Source: Hyphomicrobium nitrativorans NL23 (GTDB taxonomy: Bacteria; Pseudomonadota; Alphaproteobacteria; Rhizobiales; Hyphomicrobiaceae). From it: a DNA stretch of 64,000 nt. The translations under genes were made by a program, and so were the position numbers. Shown here in pieces: positions 56,058-64,000 of this stretch. Below the pieces are notes generated by a model that saw nothing but the letters and a program-made list of their open reading frames with translations, was not told the origin of the DNA and made no database searches. Position 1 is the first letter of the stretch. Every line of letters begins with the position of its first letter. The stretch is from positions 62,001 to 126,000 of the forward strand of contig NC_022997.1 in NCBI RefSeq assembly GCF_000503895.1. The letters run 5' to 3'.

Positions 56058-56342
56058 TCAGTGCGGCGCGTCCGCCGCGACCTTCTCGTCGAAATCCTTG
56101 AGTTCCGCTTCGCCGGTCAGCAGCGCGAGTATGAGTGCGTGGCTCTTGTTGGACGCGCCCAGCTTGCGCTTGATGTTCTCGATATGGACGCGGACCGTGT
56201 TCGGGCTGATGTCGAGTGCAAGAGCAACCTCCTTTTCGGAGTGCCCGTGACCTGTGAGGATGAGGCAGTCACGCTCGCGCCGCGTGAGCATCTCGCGGCG
56301 CTTCGGCGGCGCTTTTCGAGTTGTCGTCTCAAGTACCGTCAC
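56058..56342 (-). CDS. Small LuxR-type DNA-binding regulator
   Basis: The 94-residue protein is almost only a LuxR/GerE helix-turn-helix: LTRRERDCLILTGHGHSEKEVALALDISPNTVRVHIENIKRKLGASNKSHALILALL, with the conserved Glu, Thr-Val-x-x-His and Lys-Leu positions. No receiver or autoinducer domain is attached. It lies 31 bp from the convergent cheB gene. Target genes are unknown. Confidence 0.88.
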   Translation of the reverse strand: MTVLETTTRKAPPKRREMLTRRERDCLILTGHGHSEKEVALALDISPNTVRVHIENIKRKLGASNKSHALILALLTGEAELKDFDEKVAADAPH

Positions 56343-56458
56343 CTGCCGCGCCCCCTTGCATCTGCCAGCGCCGGCAGAAGCAAACTGCCCGACACACGAG
56401 GGCTAAGGCTGCAGCCTTTCGCGAAACTTTCGCAAATCGCGCGTGTGATCGGGAAGCC

Positions 56459-56914
56459 TCAGTTCAAGTCTTCCGGCAGGCGCGGGACGGGCAAAAATGG
56501 GATGCCATCCTCCGCAAGCTCGCGCGCTTCATCGGAGGAGGCTTCGCCGTAAATGCCACGCGGCGGGCTTTCCTCGAAGTGGATACGCCGCGCCTCCTCC
56601 GCGAACTTGCCGCCGACGTATTCCGCTTTGGAATGAATCTCGTCGCGGAGTTCGCGCAGTCGCCGGTGAAGGGCGTGAAGCGGCGCGTTGGCGGGATCAT
56701 CGCTCTGGTGCGCGGTGCTCGTGTTCGGAGATGCCGCAACGTCCGCGCCACGGCGTGCAACGGCCGGCGCCATGATCGCCTTGTCGATGCTGTGGCTGCC
56801 GCAGTGAGGGCAAGCAATCTGCGCGGCAGCGACTTGCGCCTCATACGCGGCGCCGTTCCGAAACCAACCCTCGAACTCGTGGCCGTCGCGGCACTGCAGG
56901 GTGAACTTGATCAT
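56459..56914 (-). CDS. DUF1178 family protein
   Basis: The 151-residue protein starts MIKFTLQCRDGHEFEGWFRNGAAYEAQVAAAQIACPHCGSHSIDKAIMAP, a zinc-ribbon-like start with two cysteine sites (C8, CPHC), then a helix-rich part with EYVGGKFAEEARRIHFEESPPRGIYGEAS. That is the DUF1178 pattern; function is unknown. Its ATG overlaps the stop of the nitrilase-like gene (ATGA 56911-56914), so the two are co-translated, as in many alphaproteobacteria. Confidence 0.92.
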   Translation of the reverse strand: MIKFTLQCRDGHEFEGWFRNGAAYEAQVAAAQIACPHCGSHSIDKAIMAPAVARRGADVAASPNTSTAHQSDDPANAPLHALHRRLRELRDEIHSKAEYVGGKFAEEARRIHFEESPPRGIYGEASSDEARELAEDGIPFLPVPRLPEDLN

Positions 56915-57780
56915 GACGCGGACTCCGCGGCAACGTTGCCGGCATGGATGACGTCGAATGTCCTGTCATGCCGCAACGACGGCACGCGGGACCGAACATC
57001 CGCGATCCGGCTCAAATCTATGTCCGCAAATATGACCGAGGGGTGAACGCCGCCCTCGGCGAGAACCTCGCCCCACGGCGCAACGATGAGGCTGTGGCCG
57101 AAGGTTTCGCGACCGTGCTCATGCAACCCGCCTTGAGCGGCCGCCATCACGAAACACTGCGCCTCGATGGCGCGCGCGCGCAGCAGCGTTACCCAGTGCG
57201 CTTCGCCGGTGAGGCGCGTGAAGGCTGCCGGGACGGCAAGCATCACCGCGCCCGCGTGGGCGAGAGTCCTATAGAGGTTTGGGAAGCGCAGATCGTAGCA
57301 GATGGAGAGACCAAGCCCGCCCCAGGGCAGACCGGCGACAACGGCTTGGCTGCCCGGCTCATAGTTCGCGCTTTCGCGGTACTTCTCGCCGTTGGGCAGA
57401 TCGACGTCGAACATATGAATTTTATCGTAGCGCGCCGTAACGTCTCCCGCTGGCGAGATGACGTAGGCGCGATTGGCGAGCTTTTCTTCGCTCACCTTCA
57501 CGACAAGCGAGCCCAGATGCAGCCAGATCGACAGCTCGCGAGCGAGGTCCGAGAACCGCTGAAGCGCGGCGTTCGCGTGCTCGGGCTCGGCGGCGGCGAA
57601 GAGGCGCGCGCGGTCGAGCTCCATCAGGTTCGTGGTCTCGGGCGTCTGCACGTAATCGGCGCCGCCGCTTACCGCCTCGCGAATGAGCGCAGTTGCATCG
57701 CTTATGTTGTGGGCGACGTCTCGGCCCGCGCACATCTGCACGAGACCGGCACGAAACGAATTCGAGGGACCGCGCGACAT
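56911..57780 (-). CDS. Carbon-nitrogen hydrolase (Nit2/omega-amidase type)
   Basis: The 289-residue enzyme has the Glu-Lys-Cys triad of the nitrilase superfamily: E in YVQTPETTNLME (about 45), K in TARYDKIHMFDVDLPNGEKYRES (about 120) and C in LGLSICYDLRFPNLYRTLA (about 155). GEAHWVTLLRARAIEAQCFV follows. Members close to this type hydrolyse 2-oxoglutaramate or deaminated glutathione. It sits between glutaredoxin 3 and DUF1178 genes. Confidence 0.92.
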   Translation of the reverse strand: MSRGPSNSFRAGLVQMCAGRDVAHNISDATALIREAVSGGADYVQTPETTNLMELDRARLFAAAEPEHANAALQRFSDLARELSIWLHLGSLVVKVSEEKLANRAYVISPAGDVTARYDKIHMFDVDLPNGEKYRESANYEPGSQAVVAGLPWGGLGLSICYDLRFPNLYRTLAHAGAVMLAVPAAFTRLTGEAHWVTLLRARAIEAQCFVMAAAQGGLHEHGRETFGHSLIVAPWGEVLAEGGVHPSVIFADIDLSRIADVRSRVPSLRHDRTFDVIHAGNVAAESAS

Positions 57781-57787
57781 GGGGCGC

Positions 57788-58051
57788 CTACGCGCTCGCG
57801 CTCAAGAGAGGATCGAGCTTGCCGCTGCGATCGAGGCACATCAGGTCGTCGCAGCCACCGACGTGGCGGTCTCCAATCCAGATCTGAGGGACGGTGTTGC
57901 GGCCTCCGGCTTTGTCGCGCATCTCAGCGCGCAGCTCCGCCCTACCCGTCACGTCTATTTCCTCGAACGTCACGCTCTTTTCGCGCAACAGCTCCTTTGC
58001 CATGTGGCAGTAGGGGCAAAGTGACGTCGTGTAGATGGTGACTTTCGCCAT
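57788..58051 (-). CDS. grxC: Glutaredoxin 3
   Basis: The 87-residue protein has the dithiol site CPYC (about 12-15) in VTIYTTSLCPYCHMAKELL, the cis-proline region NTVPQIWIGDRHVGGCDDLMCL and normal length. It reduces disulfides with glutathione in the cytoplasm. It starts a short operon with the nitrilase-like and DUF1178 genes, 7 bp upstream of the former. Confidence 0.95.
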   Translation of the reverse strand: MAKVTIYTTSLCPYCHMAKELLREKSVTFEEIDVTGRAELRAEMRDKAGGRNTVPQIWIGDRHVGGCDDLMCLDRSGKLDPLLSASA

Positions 58052-58182
58052 GTCTTCGCTAATTCCTCGACGTCCCGACCGGATCTCCGTGCTTCAGGTT
58101 AGCCGCTCGCACGCGTTCCGCAAAGCGACGCTCTGCCCCATAACACACCGATTTGGAGCATTTTTCCAGCTTAGGCGGCCCC

Positions 58183-59001
58183 TCAGGAGGGAACGGTCGC
58201 ATGATCGGTCACGAGCGCCAACGCCAAGACGTCAACCCGCGCGGCGCCCGCCCGCAGAAGCGTCCGCGCACATGCGCCGACCGTCGAGCCCGTCGTGATG
58301 ACATCGTCGACCAGCAGGATGTTGGCGCCCGCGACACGAGCCGCGTAGCGGCGAGGGACCGCGAAAGCCCCGGAAACGTTGCGGCGGCGGGCGGCGCGCG
58401 ACAGTCCCACCTGGCTCGCCGTGGCTCTCGTGCGAGCAAGCGCCATGGGCTCGTAGCGGAGCCCGGTCAAGCGGGCGATCTCCTGGCTCAGCGTCGCGGC
58501 CTGATTGAAACGACGCAGCAAAAGCCGCCGGCGCGCCAGCGGAACCGGCACGATCAGATCGGCATCCTCGATCACTTCCCCGCCCGCTTCCACCAGCCAG
58601 CGGCCGAGCAAACGCCGGACGTCATGGCGGTCGTGAAACTTGAGCCCGTGGATCAGGGCGCGCATCCCGCCCGTATAGGCGGCGACGGCGCGGGCGCGGC
58701 CGTAAGGCGGAGGATCGGCTGCCGCGGCGGCCGAGATCATCGGACCATCGGCGCCGAACGGCGTGATGTCGAATGGCATGGGCAGGCCCAGGCGGTCGCA
58801 GACGGGCGGGCGGATAAAATCCACCTCGCGCCAGCAAGCGGCGCAGAGCGCATCGTGCCCGCCGATCGGCGTGCGGCAGACGAGGCAGACCGGCGGCATG
58901 ACGATGTCCGAAAGGCGGGCGAGCGCGCGGCGGAAGAGGCCCGCTTGAGGCTGCAACGCGCCTCTCAGATCCGCGTCTTCGTCCAGGCCGTGCTCGGACA
59001 T
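58183..59001 (-). CDS. comF: ComF family phosphoribosyltransferase-like protein
   Basis: The 272-residue protein from ATG 59001 (GGGGAG upstream) has an N-terminal double-zinc motif (PPVCLVCRTPIGGHDALCAACW) and a phosphoribosyltransferase fold with the PRPP-loop NILLVDDVITTGSTVGACARTLLRAGA at about 220. ComF is needed for DNA uptake in naturally competent bacteria, with an unclear biochemical role. The frame opens at 59082 but that start is not supported by homology. Confidence 0.9.
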   Translation of the reverse strand: MSEHGLDEDADLRGALQPQAGLFRRALARLSDIVMPPVCLVCRTPIGGHDALCAACWREVDFIRPPVCDRLGLPMPFDITPFGADGPMISAAAAADPPPYGRARAVAAYTGGMRALIHGLKFHDRHDVRRLLGRWLVEAGGEVIEDADLIVPVPLARRRLLLRRFNQAATLSQEIARLTGLRYEPMALARTRATASQVGLSRAARRRNVSGAFAVPRRYAARVAGANILLVDDVITTGSTVGACARTLLRAGAARVDVLALALVTDHATVPS

Positions 59002-59102
59002 GAGCGCACACTCCCCAGACCGGCGCCTCGTCGCGCGGTCCGCATCTGCTATAGATGTGATACCACGGCCCGCGCACCGCACCGAAGGACTTCCCGTTTC
59101 CC

Positions 59103-59990
59103 ATGTCCGCCGCCCCGCCCCTTTTCGACATCGCGCTTCTGACGTCGCGACGCGAACGTGCCGTTGCGTCCGCCAGCGCTCACGATTTCCTGCTCAAACG
59201 GGTCGCGGAGGATCTCGCCGAGAGACTTGCCATCGTGCAGCGCCGTTTCCCCGTCGCGGTCGATCTCGGCGCGCATCATGGCGTGCTCGGGCGCGAGATC
59301 GGACGCCTCCCTTCCGTCGAAATCCTGATTTCCGCCGATCCTTCGGCTGGCCTGCTCAGCGCGGCACCGGGACATCACGTGGTCGCCCGGCTCGACATGC
59401 TGCCGTTCGGGGATGCGTCGCTCGATCTCGTCGTCTCGGGGCTCGCGTTGCAGTTCGTCGACGATCTTCCCGGAACGCTCGTGCAGATCCGCCGTGCGCT
59501 CAAACCCGACGGCCTTCTGCTCGCGGCCCTGCTCGGAGGCCGCACGTTGACAGAGCTGCGCGAAGCGTGGCTCGCGGCCGAAGCGGAACTGCTGGGCGGA
59601 GCCTCGCCGCGCGTTGCACCGTTTGCGGACGTTCGGGACCTGGGCGGGCTGCTTCAGCGCGCGGGCTTTGCGCTGCCGGTCGCCGATTCCGACATCGTGA
59701 CCGTCACCTACGAAACGCCGCTTGCGCTGATGCGCGATCTCAAGGGAATGGGCGCGTCGAACATGCTCGTCGAGCGGCGGCGAACGCCGGTGACGCGCGG
59801 CCTCATGCTGCGCGCGTCCGAAATCTATACCGAGCGGTTCGGGATCGAAGGCGGGCGCGTGCCCGCCACGTTCGAGATCCTGACGCTAACCGCGTGGGCC
59901 CCGCACGAAAGCCAGCAGCAGCCTCTGAAGCCCGGCTCCGCCAAGGCACGGCTTGCGGATGCGCTCGGCGTGCGCGAGCGGAAGCTTTAA
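59103..59990 (+). CDS. SAM-dependent methyltransferase (BioC/NDUFAF5-like)
   Basis: The 295-residue protein starts with PPLFDIALLTSRRERAVASASAHDFLLKRVAEDLAERL, a helical lid typical of the alphaproteobacterial NDUFAF5-like group, then a class I methyltransferase (VAVDLGAHHGVLGREI, DMLPFGDASLDLVVSGLALQFVDDLPGTLVQIRRALKPDGLLL). NDUFAF5 hydroxylates an arginine of complex I in mitochondria; the bacterial relatives are mostly uncharacterised. It is divergent from comF. Confidence 0.82.
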   Translation: MSAAPPLFDIALLTSRRERAVASASAHDFLLKRVAEDLAERLAIVQRRFPVAVDLGAHHGVLGREIGRLPSVEILISADPSAGLLSAAPGHHVVARLDMLPFGDASLDLVVSGLALQFVDDLPGTLVQIRRALKPDGLLLAALLGGRTLTELREAWLAAEAELLGGASPRVAPFADVRDLGGLLQRAGFALPVADSDIVTVTYETPLALMRDLKGMGASNMLVERRRTPVTRGLMLRASEIYTERFGIEGGRVPATFEILTLTAWAPHESQQQPLKPGSAKARLADALGVRERKL

Positions 59991-59998
59991 CGTTGCTA

Positions 59999-60514
59999 TC
60001 AGGAAGGCAGCGTCCGCACCATGAAGCGCGCGTCGGCGTCGTAAGTGAGGAGCTTCGCCGCGAGCGCGAGTTCGGATACGACCTCGAAGCCAAAACGGCT
60101 CCAGAACGGCACCGAGCTGTTGACCGCAACCAATGACGCGTTCGCGTATCCACTGTCGCGCGCGTGCGCGAGAATTGCATCCGCCATCGCACTGCCCGCG
60201 CCCGAGCCTCGTGTTTCTGGCAACAGGGCCAGATCGTGGATGTAGTAGGTGGTCGCGCGCTCAGGAATGGCCTGCAATCGCATGTTGAGCGACGGCGGCT
60301 CGGCATAACGCCACGGATGCGTGAGCGCATAGCCCGCCGGCTTGCCGTCCAACTCCAATAGCGCGCAACCTGCCGGGTAGAGCCGAAGCCGCTCCGCAAT
60401 TACGGCGTCCTCTTCGGGGTAATTGACGTGCACGACGTCGGCGATGGCGACGATGGCGGCAAGGTCCGCTTCCGCCGCGGGACGCCAGAGACCACGTTCG
60501 AGTTCGACCCGCAT
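59999..60514 (-). CDS. GNAT family N-acetyltransferase
   Basis: The 171-residue protein has the acetyl-CoA-binding region YIHDLALLPETRGSGAGSAMADAILAHARDSG (R/Q-x-x-G-x-G/A-like) and the C-terminal FWSRFGFEVVSE. The substrate is unknown; the set includes protein, amine and antibiotic acetyltransferases. It is 6 bp after the mutT gene in the same direction. Confidence 0.85.
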   Translation of the reverse strand: MRVELERGLWRPAAEADLAAIVAIADVVHVNYPEEDAVIAERLRLYPAGCALLELDGKPAGYALTHPWRYAEPPSLNMRLQAIPERATTYYIHDLALLPETRGSGAGSAMADAILAHARDSGYANASLVAVNSSVPFWSRFGFEVVSELALAAKLLTYDADARFMVRTLPS

Positions 60515-60520
60515 GCCCTT

Positions 60521-60928
60521 CTATCCGAGGAGATCGCGCAGCCAGGGAACGAGCGGCGCGTCGGCGGGCGGCATCGGATAATCCGCGAGGCGCTTGGCGC
60601 GCACCCAGGCGATTTCCTGGCCCTCACGCGGGATCACGTCGCCTTCCCAGTTCCGGCACAGGAAGAGCGGCATCAAAAGATGGAACTCACGATAAGCATG
60701 GCTCGCGAAGGTAAACGGCGCGAGGCACGTGTCGCAGACTTCGATGCCCAGTTCCTCGTCGAGTTCGCGGATCAACGCCTCTTCCGGCGTCTCTCCGGGG
60801 TCCACCTTGCCGCCAGGAAACTCCCAGAGACCGGCGAGTTGCTTGCCCTCGGGGCGTTTGGACAGCAACACGCGATTGTCGGTATCGACCAGCGCGGCGG
60901 CGGCCACCAGGAGGATGGGCTTCGTCAT
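60521..60928 (-). CDS. mutT: 8-oxo-dGTP diphosphatase-like Nudix hydrolase
   Basis: The 135-residue protein has a full Nudix box GGKVDPGETPEEALIRELDEELGI (about 34-57; GX5EX7REUXEEXGU). It fits MutT in length and in the start LLVAAAALVDTDNRVLLSKRPEGKQLAGLWEFPGG. MutT removes 8-oxo-dGTP before it is incorporated. The ATG at 60928 is chosen because the longer frame to 61036 has no family match. Confidence 0.88.
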   Translation of the reverse strand: MTKPILLVAAAALVDTDNRVLLSKRPEGKQLAGLWEFPGGKVDPGETPEEALIRELDEELGIEVCDTCLAPFTFASHAYREFHLLMPLFLCRNWEGDVIPREGQEIAWVRAKRLADYPMPPADAPLVPWLRDLLG

Positions 60929-60976
60929 CGGATGTTTTGGACCTTGTGCGGTGGGGCCGCCCTCTATAGAGGGGGC

Positions 60977-61990
60977 ATGAATACTGGAGACCCGAATATT
61001 CGGGACATCGGATCGGCTCTGCTTGCGCTCGGACACTATGCGCCCGAACGGCGTGTGACAAACGCGGAAATCGAGGCGCGGCTCGGCCTAGAAGCCGGCT
61101 GGACGGAGAGACGCACGGGAATTCGCGAGCGCCGTTTCGCGCGTGCGGACGAGGCGGTGTCTGATCTCGCCGTCAACGCGGGCGAGATGGCGTTGACGCG
61201 CGCGGGGGACGCGTTCGATCGCGCATCTATCGGGCTCGTCGTGCTCGCGACCTCGACGCCGGATCATGTGTTGCCTCCAACGGCGCCGCTCGTTGCCCAC
61301 CGTCTCGGCGCTGCGGGCGCGGGCGCCATCGACATGGCGGGCGCGTGCGGCGGCTTTCTCTATGCGCTGACGTTTGCGGACAGCTTCGTGCGGCAGACCG
61401 GGCAGCCGGCGCTGGTGATTGCCGCGAACATCCTCTCGCGCCGTCTCAATCTCGACGACCCGGTCAGCGCGGTGCTGTTCGGCGACGGCGCGGGCGCGGC
61501 GCTGCTCGTTCCCTCCGAGCGCGCGGCAGCGGGCGTGCGGGGCGTTCATCTTGCCTCCGATGGCGCGGCCTACGATCTCATTCAAGTGCCTGCGGGCGGA
61601 AGCCGAAGGCCGTTCGCGGATGGACTTCCGGCGGACGCGATGCTCATGCACGTGCGGGACGGGCGCGCGGTGTTCACGCGCGCGGTGCGGATGATGACGG
61701 ATGCGGCGCAGAAGGCGCTTGCCCGCGCGGACCTCTCTATTGGCGACATCGACTATTTCGTGCCTCACCAGGCCAACGCGCGCATCATCGGCGCGGTGCA
61801 GCGCCAGCTCGGCGTCGCGGACGACAAGATGCTGTCGACCGTCGCGCTCTATGCGAACAGCTCCGCGGCGACGATCCCGCTGACGCTCTCCATCGCGAGC
61901 GAGGGGCGTGCATTCAACCCTGGGGAGCGGCTTCTCTTCTGCGCGGCTGGCGCGGGGCTGACCGGCGGCGCGGTGGTGTTCGAGGTCTAG
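60977..61990 (+). CDS. 3-oxoacyl-ACP synthase III-like thiolase-fold enzyme
   Basis: The 337-residue enzyme has the KAS III triad: Cys in MAGACGGFLYALTFADSFV (about 117), His in FVPHQANARIIGAVQRQL (about 263) and Asn in VALYANSSAATIPL (about 294). TGIRERRFARADEAVSDLAV matches the FabH start. FabH starts fatty-acid synthesis from acetyl-CoA and malonyl-ACP. This gene is not next to plsX or other fab genes, and its stop lies within a dispersed repeat, so it could be a second, specialised copy. AGAGG lies 5 bases before the ATG. Confidence 0.88.
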   Translation: MNTGDPNIRDIGSALLALGHYAPERRVTNAEIEARLGLEAGWTERRTGIRERRFARADEAVSDLAVNAGEMALTRAGDAFDRASIGLVVLATSTPDHVLPPTAPLVAHRLGAAGAGAIDMAGACGGFLYALTFADSFVRQTGQPALVIAANILSRRLNLDDPVSAVLFGDGAGAALLVPSERAAAGVRGVHLASDGAAYDLIQVPAGGSRRPFADGLPADAMLMHVRDGRAVFTRAVRMMTDAAQKALARADLSIGDIDYFVPHQANARIIGAVQRQLGVADDKMLSTVALYANSSAATIPLTLSIASEGRAFNPGERLLFCAAGAGLTGGAVVFEV

Positions 61991-62096
61991 ACCATGATCG
62001 CTTCGGACCCTATCAGTCCGAAGCGTGAATCGTCGGTCTCATCAAAGAGATATAGCGTTTTCTGATCCGATTCCATCGGATCGGAAAACGCTCTAG
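61987..62096 (+). repeat. CTAG-bounded palindromic repeat, copy 3 (most complete)
   Basis: The element runs from CTAGACCATG to AACGCTCTAG. Inside are two hairpins: CGCTTCGGA...TCCGAAGCG and CCGATTCCATCGG within TGATCCGATTCCATCGGATCGG. The first TAG is the stop codon of the KAS III-like gene. The same order appears, inverted, at 22581-22675. Confidence 0.82.
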
Positions 62097-62793
62097 CGAA
62101 AAACCGGGGGGATGGGGTGCGCATCGTCGCGCACGCCTTTATCGCGCGTAGGGCGACCAAAGGCTCATGCAAAAGAGGCGGCCGGAACGCCGCAAGCCAA
62201 CACGAAACGACGTTCTACGGTCACCAGAACGGGCCGCCGACGTCACATCGTATTGAGCAGCACGAACAGGCCAACACCGACAGCCGGGCCAAGCAGCGTG
62301 GCCACCACGAGCATCAAAAACGATTTACCAAGCATAACACGACAAACCCCGCACTTATACGCAAACTCCGCGAAGCCGCCCACCTTCGCAGATCCTCCGT
62401 TTGTCTCGCGGAGACCCCTCACCCACGAAACATGAGGATAATACAATAAAAAATATATTCTCTCAGCTGCTATTCCCAATTTCGCCACATTATCATCTCG
62501 CGAAAGCGAGTTGATCTCGTTGCGCCGCAGCAGGGTTTCCTGAACGCCGAATTTTTCCTATTTCTTTCAAATCATTCGATCCCCCGACGGATGAATTTTA
62601 AGCTTACCCGCCCTGTGGATATCTCGCATTCCGCGAGGCCTACGACCGCAGGAGACGAGCGGTTTGTTGCCATCCGGCCACAGACCTTTCGTCGAAGACG
62701 AGAGGATTCCGGGGATAACGCGCTCCGGCGTCCGCGCACGATTTTAGGCCGAGCGGAGGTGTCGTTATCGCGAGGCCGTGGCAGGCGCGCCCA
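62097..62793. other. A+T-richer non-coding gap before the HerA-like gene
   Basis: About 700 bases without a gene I can support. A minus-strand open frame (62243-62488) ends in one hydrophobic stretch, and its last 30 codons (MLGKSFLMLVVATLLGPAVGVG...) could be a small membrane protein, but there is no ribosome site. Confidence 0.4.
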
Positions 62794-64000
62794 CTACAGG
62801 CGGCGGGCGAGCGAACGCAGGCCATCGAACAGACGAAGCTGGCGCTCGTCCTGCCCCTTGGTCTCGTTCGCCAACTGCTCGATGCGGTCGAAGGGCACCT
62901 GCTCCGCCTCGATCAGCGAGCGCGTCGCCTTCATGGAGCGGACATGGGCTTCCTGCACGAGGTGGAATTCGCCCACCGTCTGGCCCGGGAGCACGGCAGC
63001 CGGATCGAGACCGCTCTCGGACTGGAACGCCGCCTTGAGCTTCCTGAGCGCCGTGTCCTCGCGCACGCGGCCGATGAACCAACTCGTGATCTGATCGCGG
63101 GACTTGTAGTCGAGGTCGCCCGGCGACTGCGTAGCCAGCATGATGCCAAGGCCTGCCGAGCGGGCGCGCTTCAGGAGGCTCTGCAGCGGCTCTGCGGTTG
63201 CAGGCTTCGCGTTTGCGGGGATGTAGAGATCGGCTTCGTCGAACATGACGACCGCCTGCAGCTCGTCGTTCGGGTTGCGTTGACAGAAGCGCAGCGCTTC
63301 GGAGAGGAACTGCGAGACCCAGAACAGGATGTTCTCGTTGTCGCCCAGGAAGCCCGTGTAGATGATCGAGAGACGCGTGCGGCCGTCGCGGGCGTGCGGG
63401 CCGAGCCCGAGCAACCGCTCCATCTGCAGGCTTTCGCCGCCGCCTTCGAACAGCGCCGAGTTGCGGTGGCGCAGGCTGTCGAGCTGGGCCACGAGGTCGC
63501 GCCGAATCCGGCCCGAGGGGTCCATACGCTGCGTGAGATCGGTCAGCTCCGGATCCTCGTCCTCCAGGAGGTCGATGAGGTCGCCGAGCGTCACCTCGCG
63601 GCTGTGACGCGAGCCGAGAATGCGCAGCGCCACCGACAGCGTGCCCGACTGCTTCTGATGCGTCGCCGAGTTCTTCAGATGCAGCATGTCGCCGAGCGCG
63701 GCCGCGGAAAGGTTCGCCAGCAGTTGCTGCTCGTGCTCGGGCAATTCGTTAATGCCGTTCGGCAGCAGCGTGATCGAGATCGGGCGGCCGGACGAGCGAC
63801 CCGGCGTATAGACGGCAACGTCGATCGCATCCGCGAGGCGTTCGCGTTCGCCGCGCCGCTCGGTGTACTCGTCCTCGTTCGCGCGCCAGACATCCGGATT
63901 GGCGTAGCTGCAGAGATCGCCCTTGCGGTCGATGAGGATCGCCGGAATGCCTTGCAGCAAAAGCTGCTCGATGATGCAAAGCGCGAGCGTCGTCTTACCG
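62794..64000 (-). CDS. HerA-like ATP-binding helicase/translocase, N-terminal part outside window
   Basis: The frame enters from the right edge, where Walker A is partly visible (GKTTLALCIIEQLL at 64000 down), and runs for about 400 codons. It has AILIDRKGDLCSYANPDVW, Walker B-like AVVMFDEADLYIPANAKPATAEPLQSLLKRARSAGLGIMLATQSPGDLDYKSRDQITSWFIGRVRED, typical of HerA/DUF853-type hexameric ATPases that move DNA or remodel complexes. The C-terminus (DERQLRLFDGLRSLARRL) is normal. Partners are not visible. Confidence 0.82.
   Translation of the reverse strand, partial: GKTTLALCIIEQLLLQGIPAILIDRKGDLCSYANPDVWRANEDEYTERRGERERLADAIDVAVYTPGRSSGRPISITLLPNGINELPEHEQQLLANLSAAALGDMLHLKNSATHQKQSGTLSVALRILGSRHSREVTLGDLIDLLEDEDPELTDLTQRMDPSGRIRRDLVAQLDSLRHRNSALFEGGGESLQMERLLGLGPHARDGRTRLSIIYTGFLGDNENILFWVSQFLSEALRFCQRNPNDELQAVVMFDEADLYIPANAKPATAEPLQSLLKRARSAGLGIMLATQSPGDLDYKSRDQITSWFIGRVREDTALRKLKAAFQSESGLDPAAVLPGQTVGEFHLVQEAHVRSMKATRSLIEAEQVPFDRIEQLANETKGQDERQLRLFDGLRSLARRL

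Noticed and set aside
62243-62488. 81-codon minus-strand frame with a hydrophobic end
   Set aside because: The last 30 residues could form a small membrane protein, but there is no ribosome site and the upstream part has no pattern. Mentioned only within the gap entry.

Overview
The window looks like an alphaproteobacterial chromosome, probably order Hyphomicrobiales and possibly near Hyphomicrobiaceae. The reasons are high GC, the conserved block DUF2948 - hisD - UPF0262 - low-molecular-weight phosphatase - maf - yacG - tRNA-Phe, and small families typical of that class (DUF992, DUF1178, DUF2793). The family assignments come from reading the translations. No database search was run.

Layout. 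1-3247: the end of an integrated element abutting tRNA-Phe(GAA). It carries a Prim-Pol replication protein (cut by the window edge), a small hypothetical gene, two small helix-turn-helix genes around a perfect 31-bp palindrome, and a tyrosine recombinase. 3248-11014: housekeeping genes (tRNA-Phe, yacG, maf, hisD, UPF0262, DUF2948, DUF992) with a cAMP module (Crp-like regulator next to a membrane class III cyclase) and a second, stand-alone cyclic-nucleotide-binding protein. 11070-54192: a large surface-polysaccharide region, interrupted by an orphan modBC molybdate transporter pair. 54284-64000: cheY/cheB, then ordinary single genes (DUF1178, nitrilase-like, glutaredoxin, comF, methyltransferase, GNAT, mutT, a KAS III-like gene) and the start of a HerA-like ATPase.

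How the polysaccharide genes fit together (inference from families). A PglF/PglE/PglD/PglC-type set should make UDP-diacetylbacillosamine and attach it to a lipid carrier, and a WbuB-like glycosyltransferase would extend it. A full WbpA/B/E/D/I-type set should make UDP-2,3-diacetamido-2,3-dideoxy-mannuronic acid. Three AsnB-type amidotransferases with intact active sites suggest that sugar carboxylates are amidated. Export would use an ABC pair whose ATPase is a fusion of Wzt ATPase, Wzt-type glycan-binding domain, zinc ribbon and methyltransferase, so chain termination and export may sit on one polypeptide. An O-antigen ligase-like membrane protein is at the left end, a kdsD-type gene for Kdo at the right end, and a phage-tail-spike-like DUF2793 protein lies between the two sugar pathways.

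Quality notes. Three genes are broken by one-base shifts: the phosphatase P-loop at about 7363, a G8 tract at 17263-17270, and a C8 tract at 40091-40098. They could be sequencing errors; the two homopolymer tracts lie in glycan genes and could also be phase-variable. Dispersed palindromic repeats bounded by CTAG sit exactly on the stop codons of three genes.
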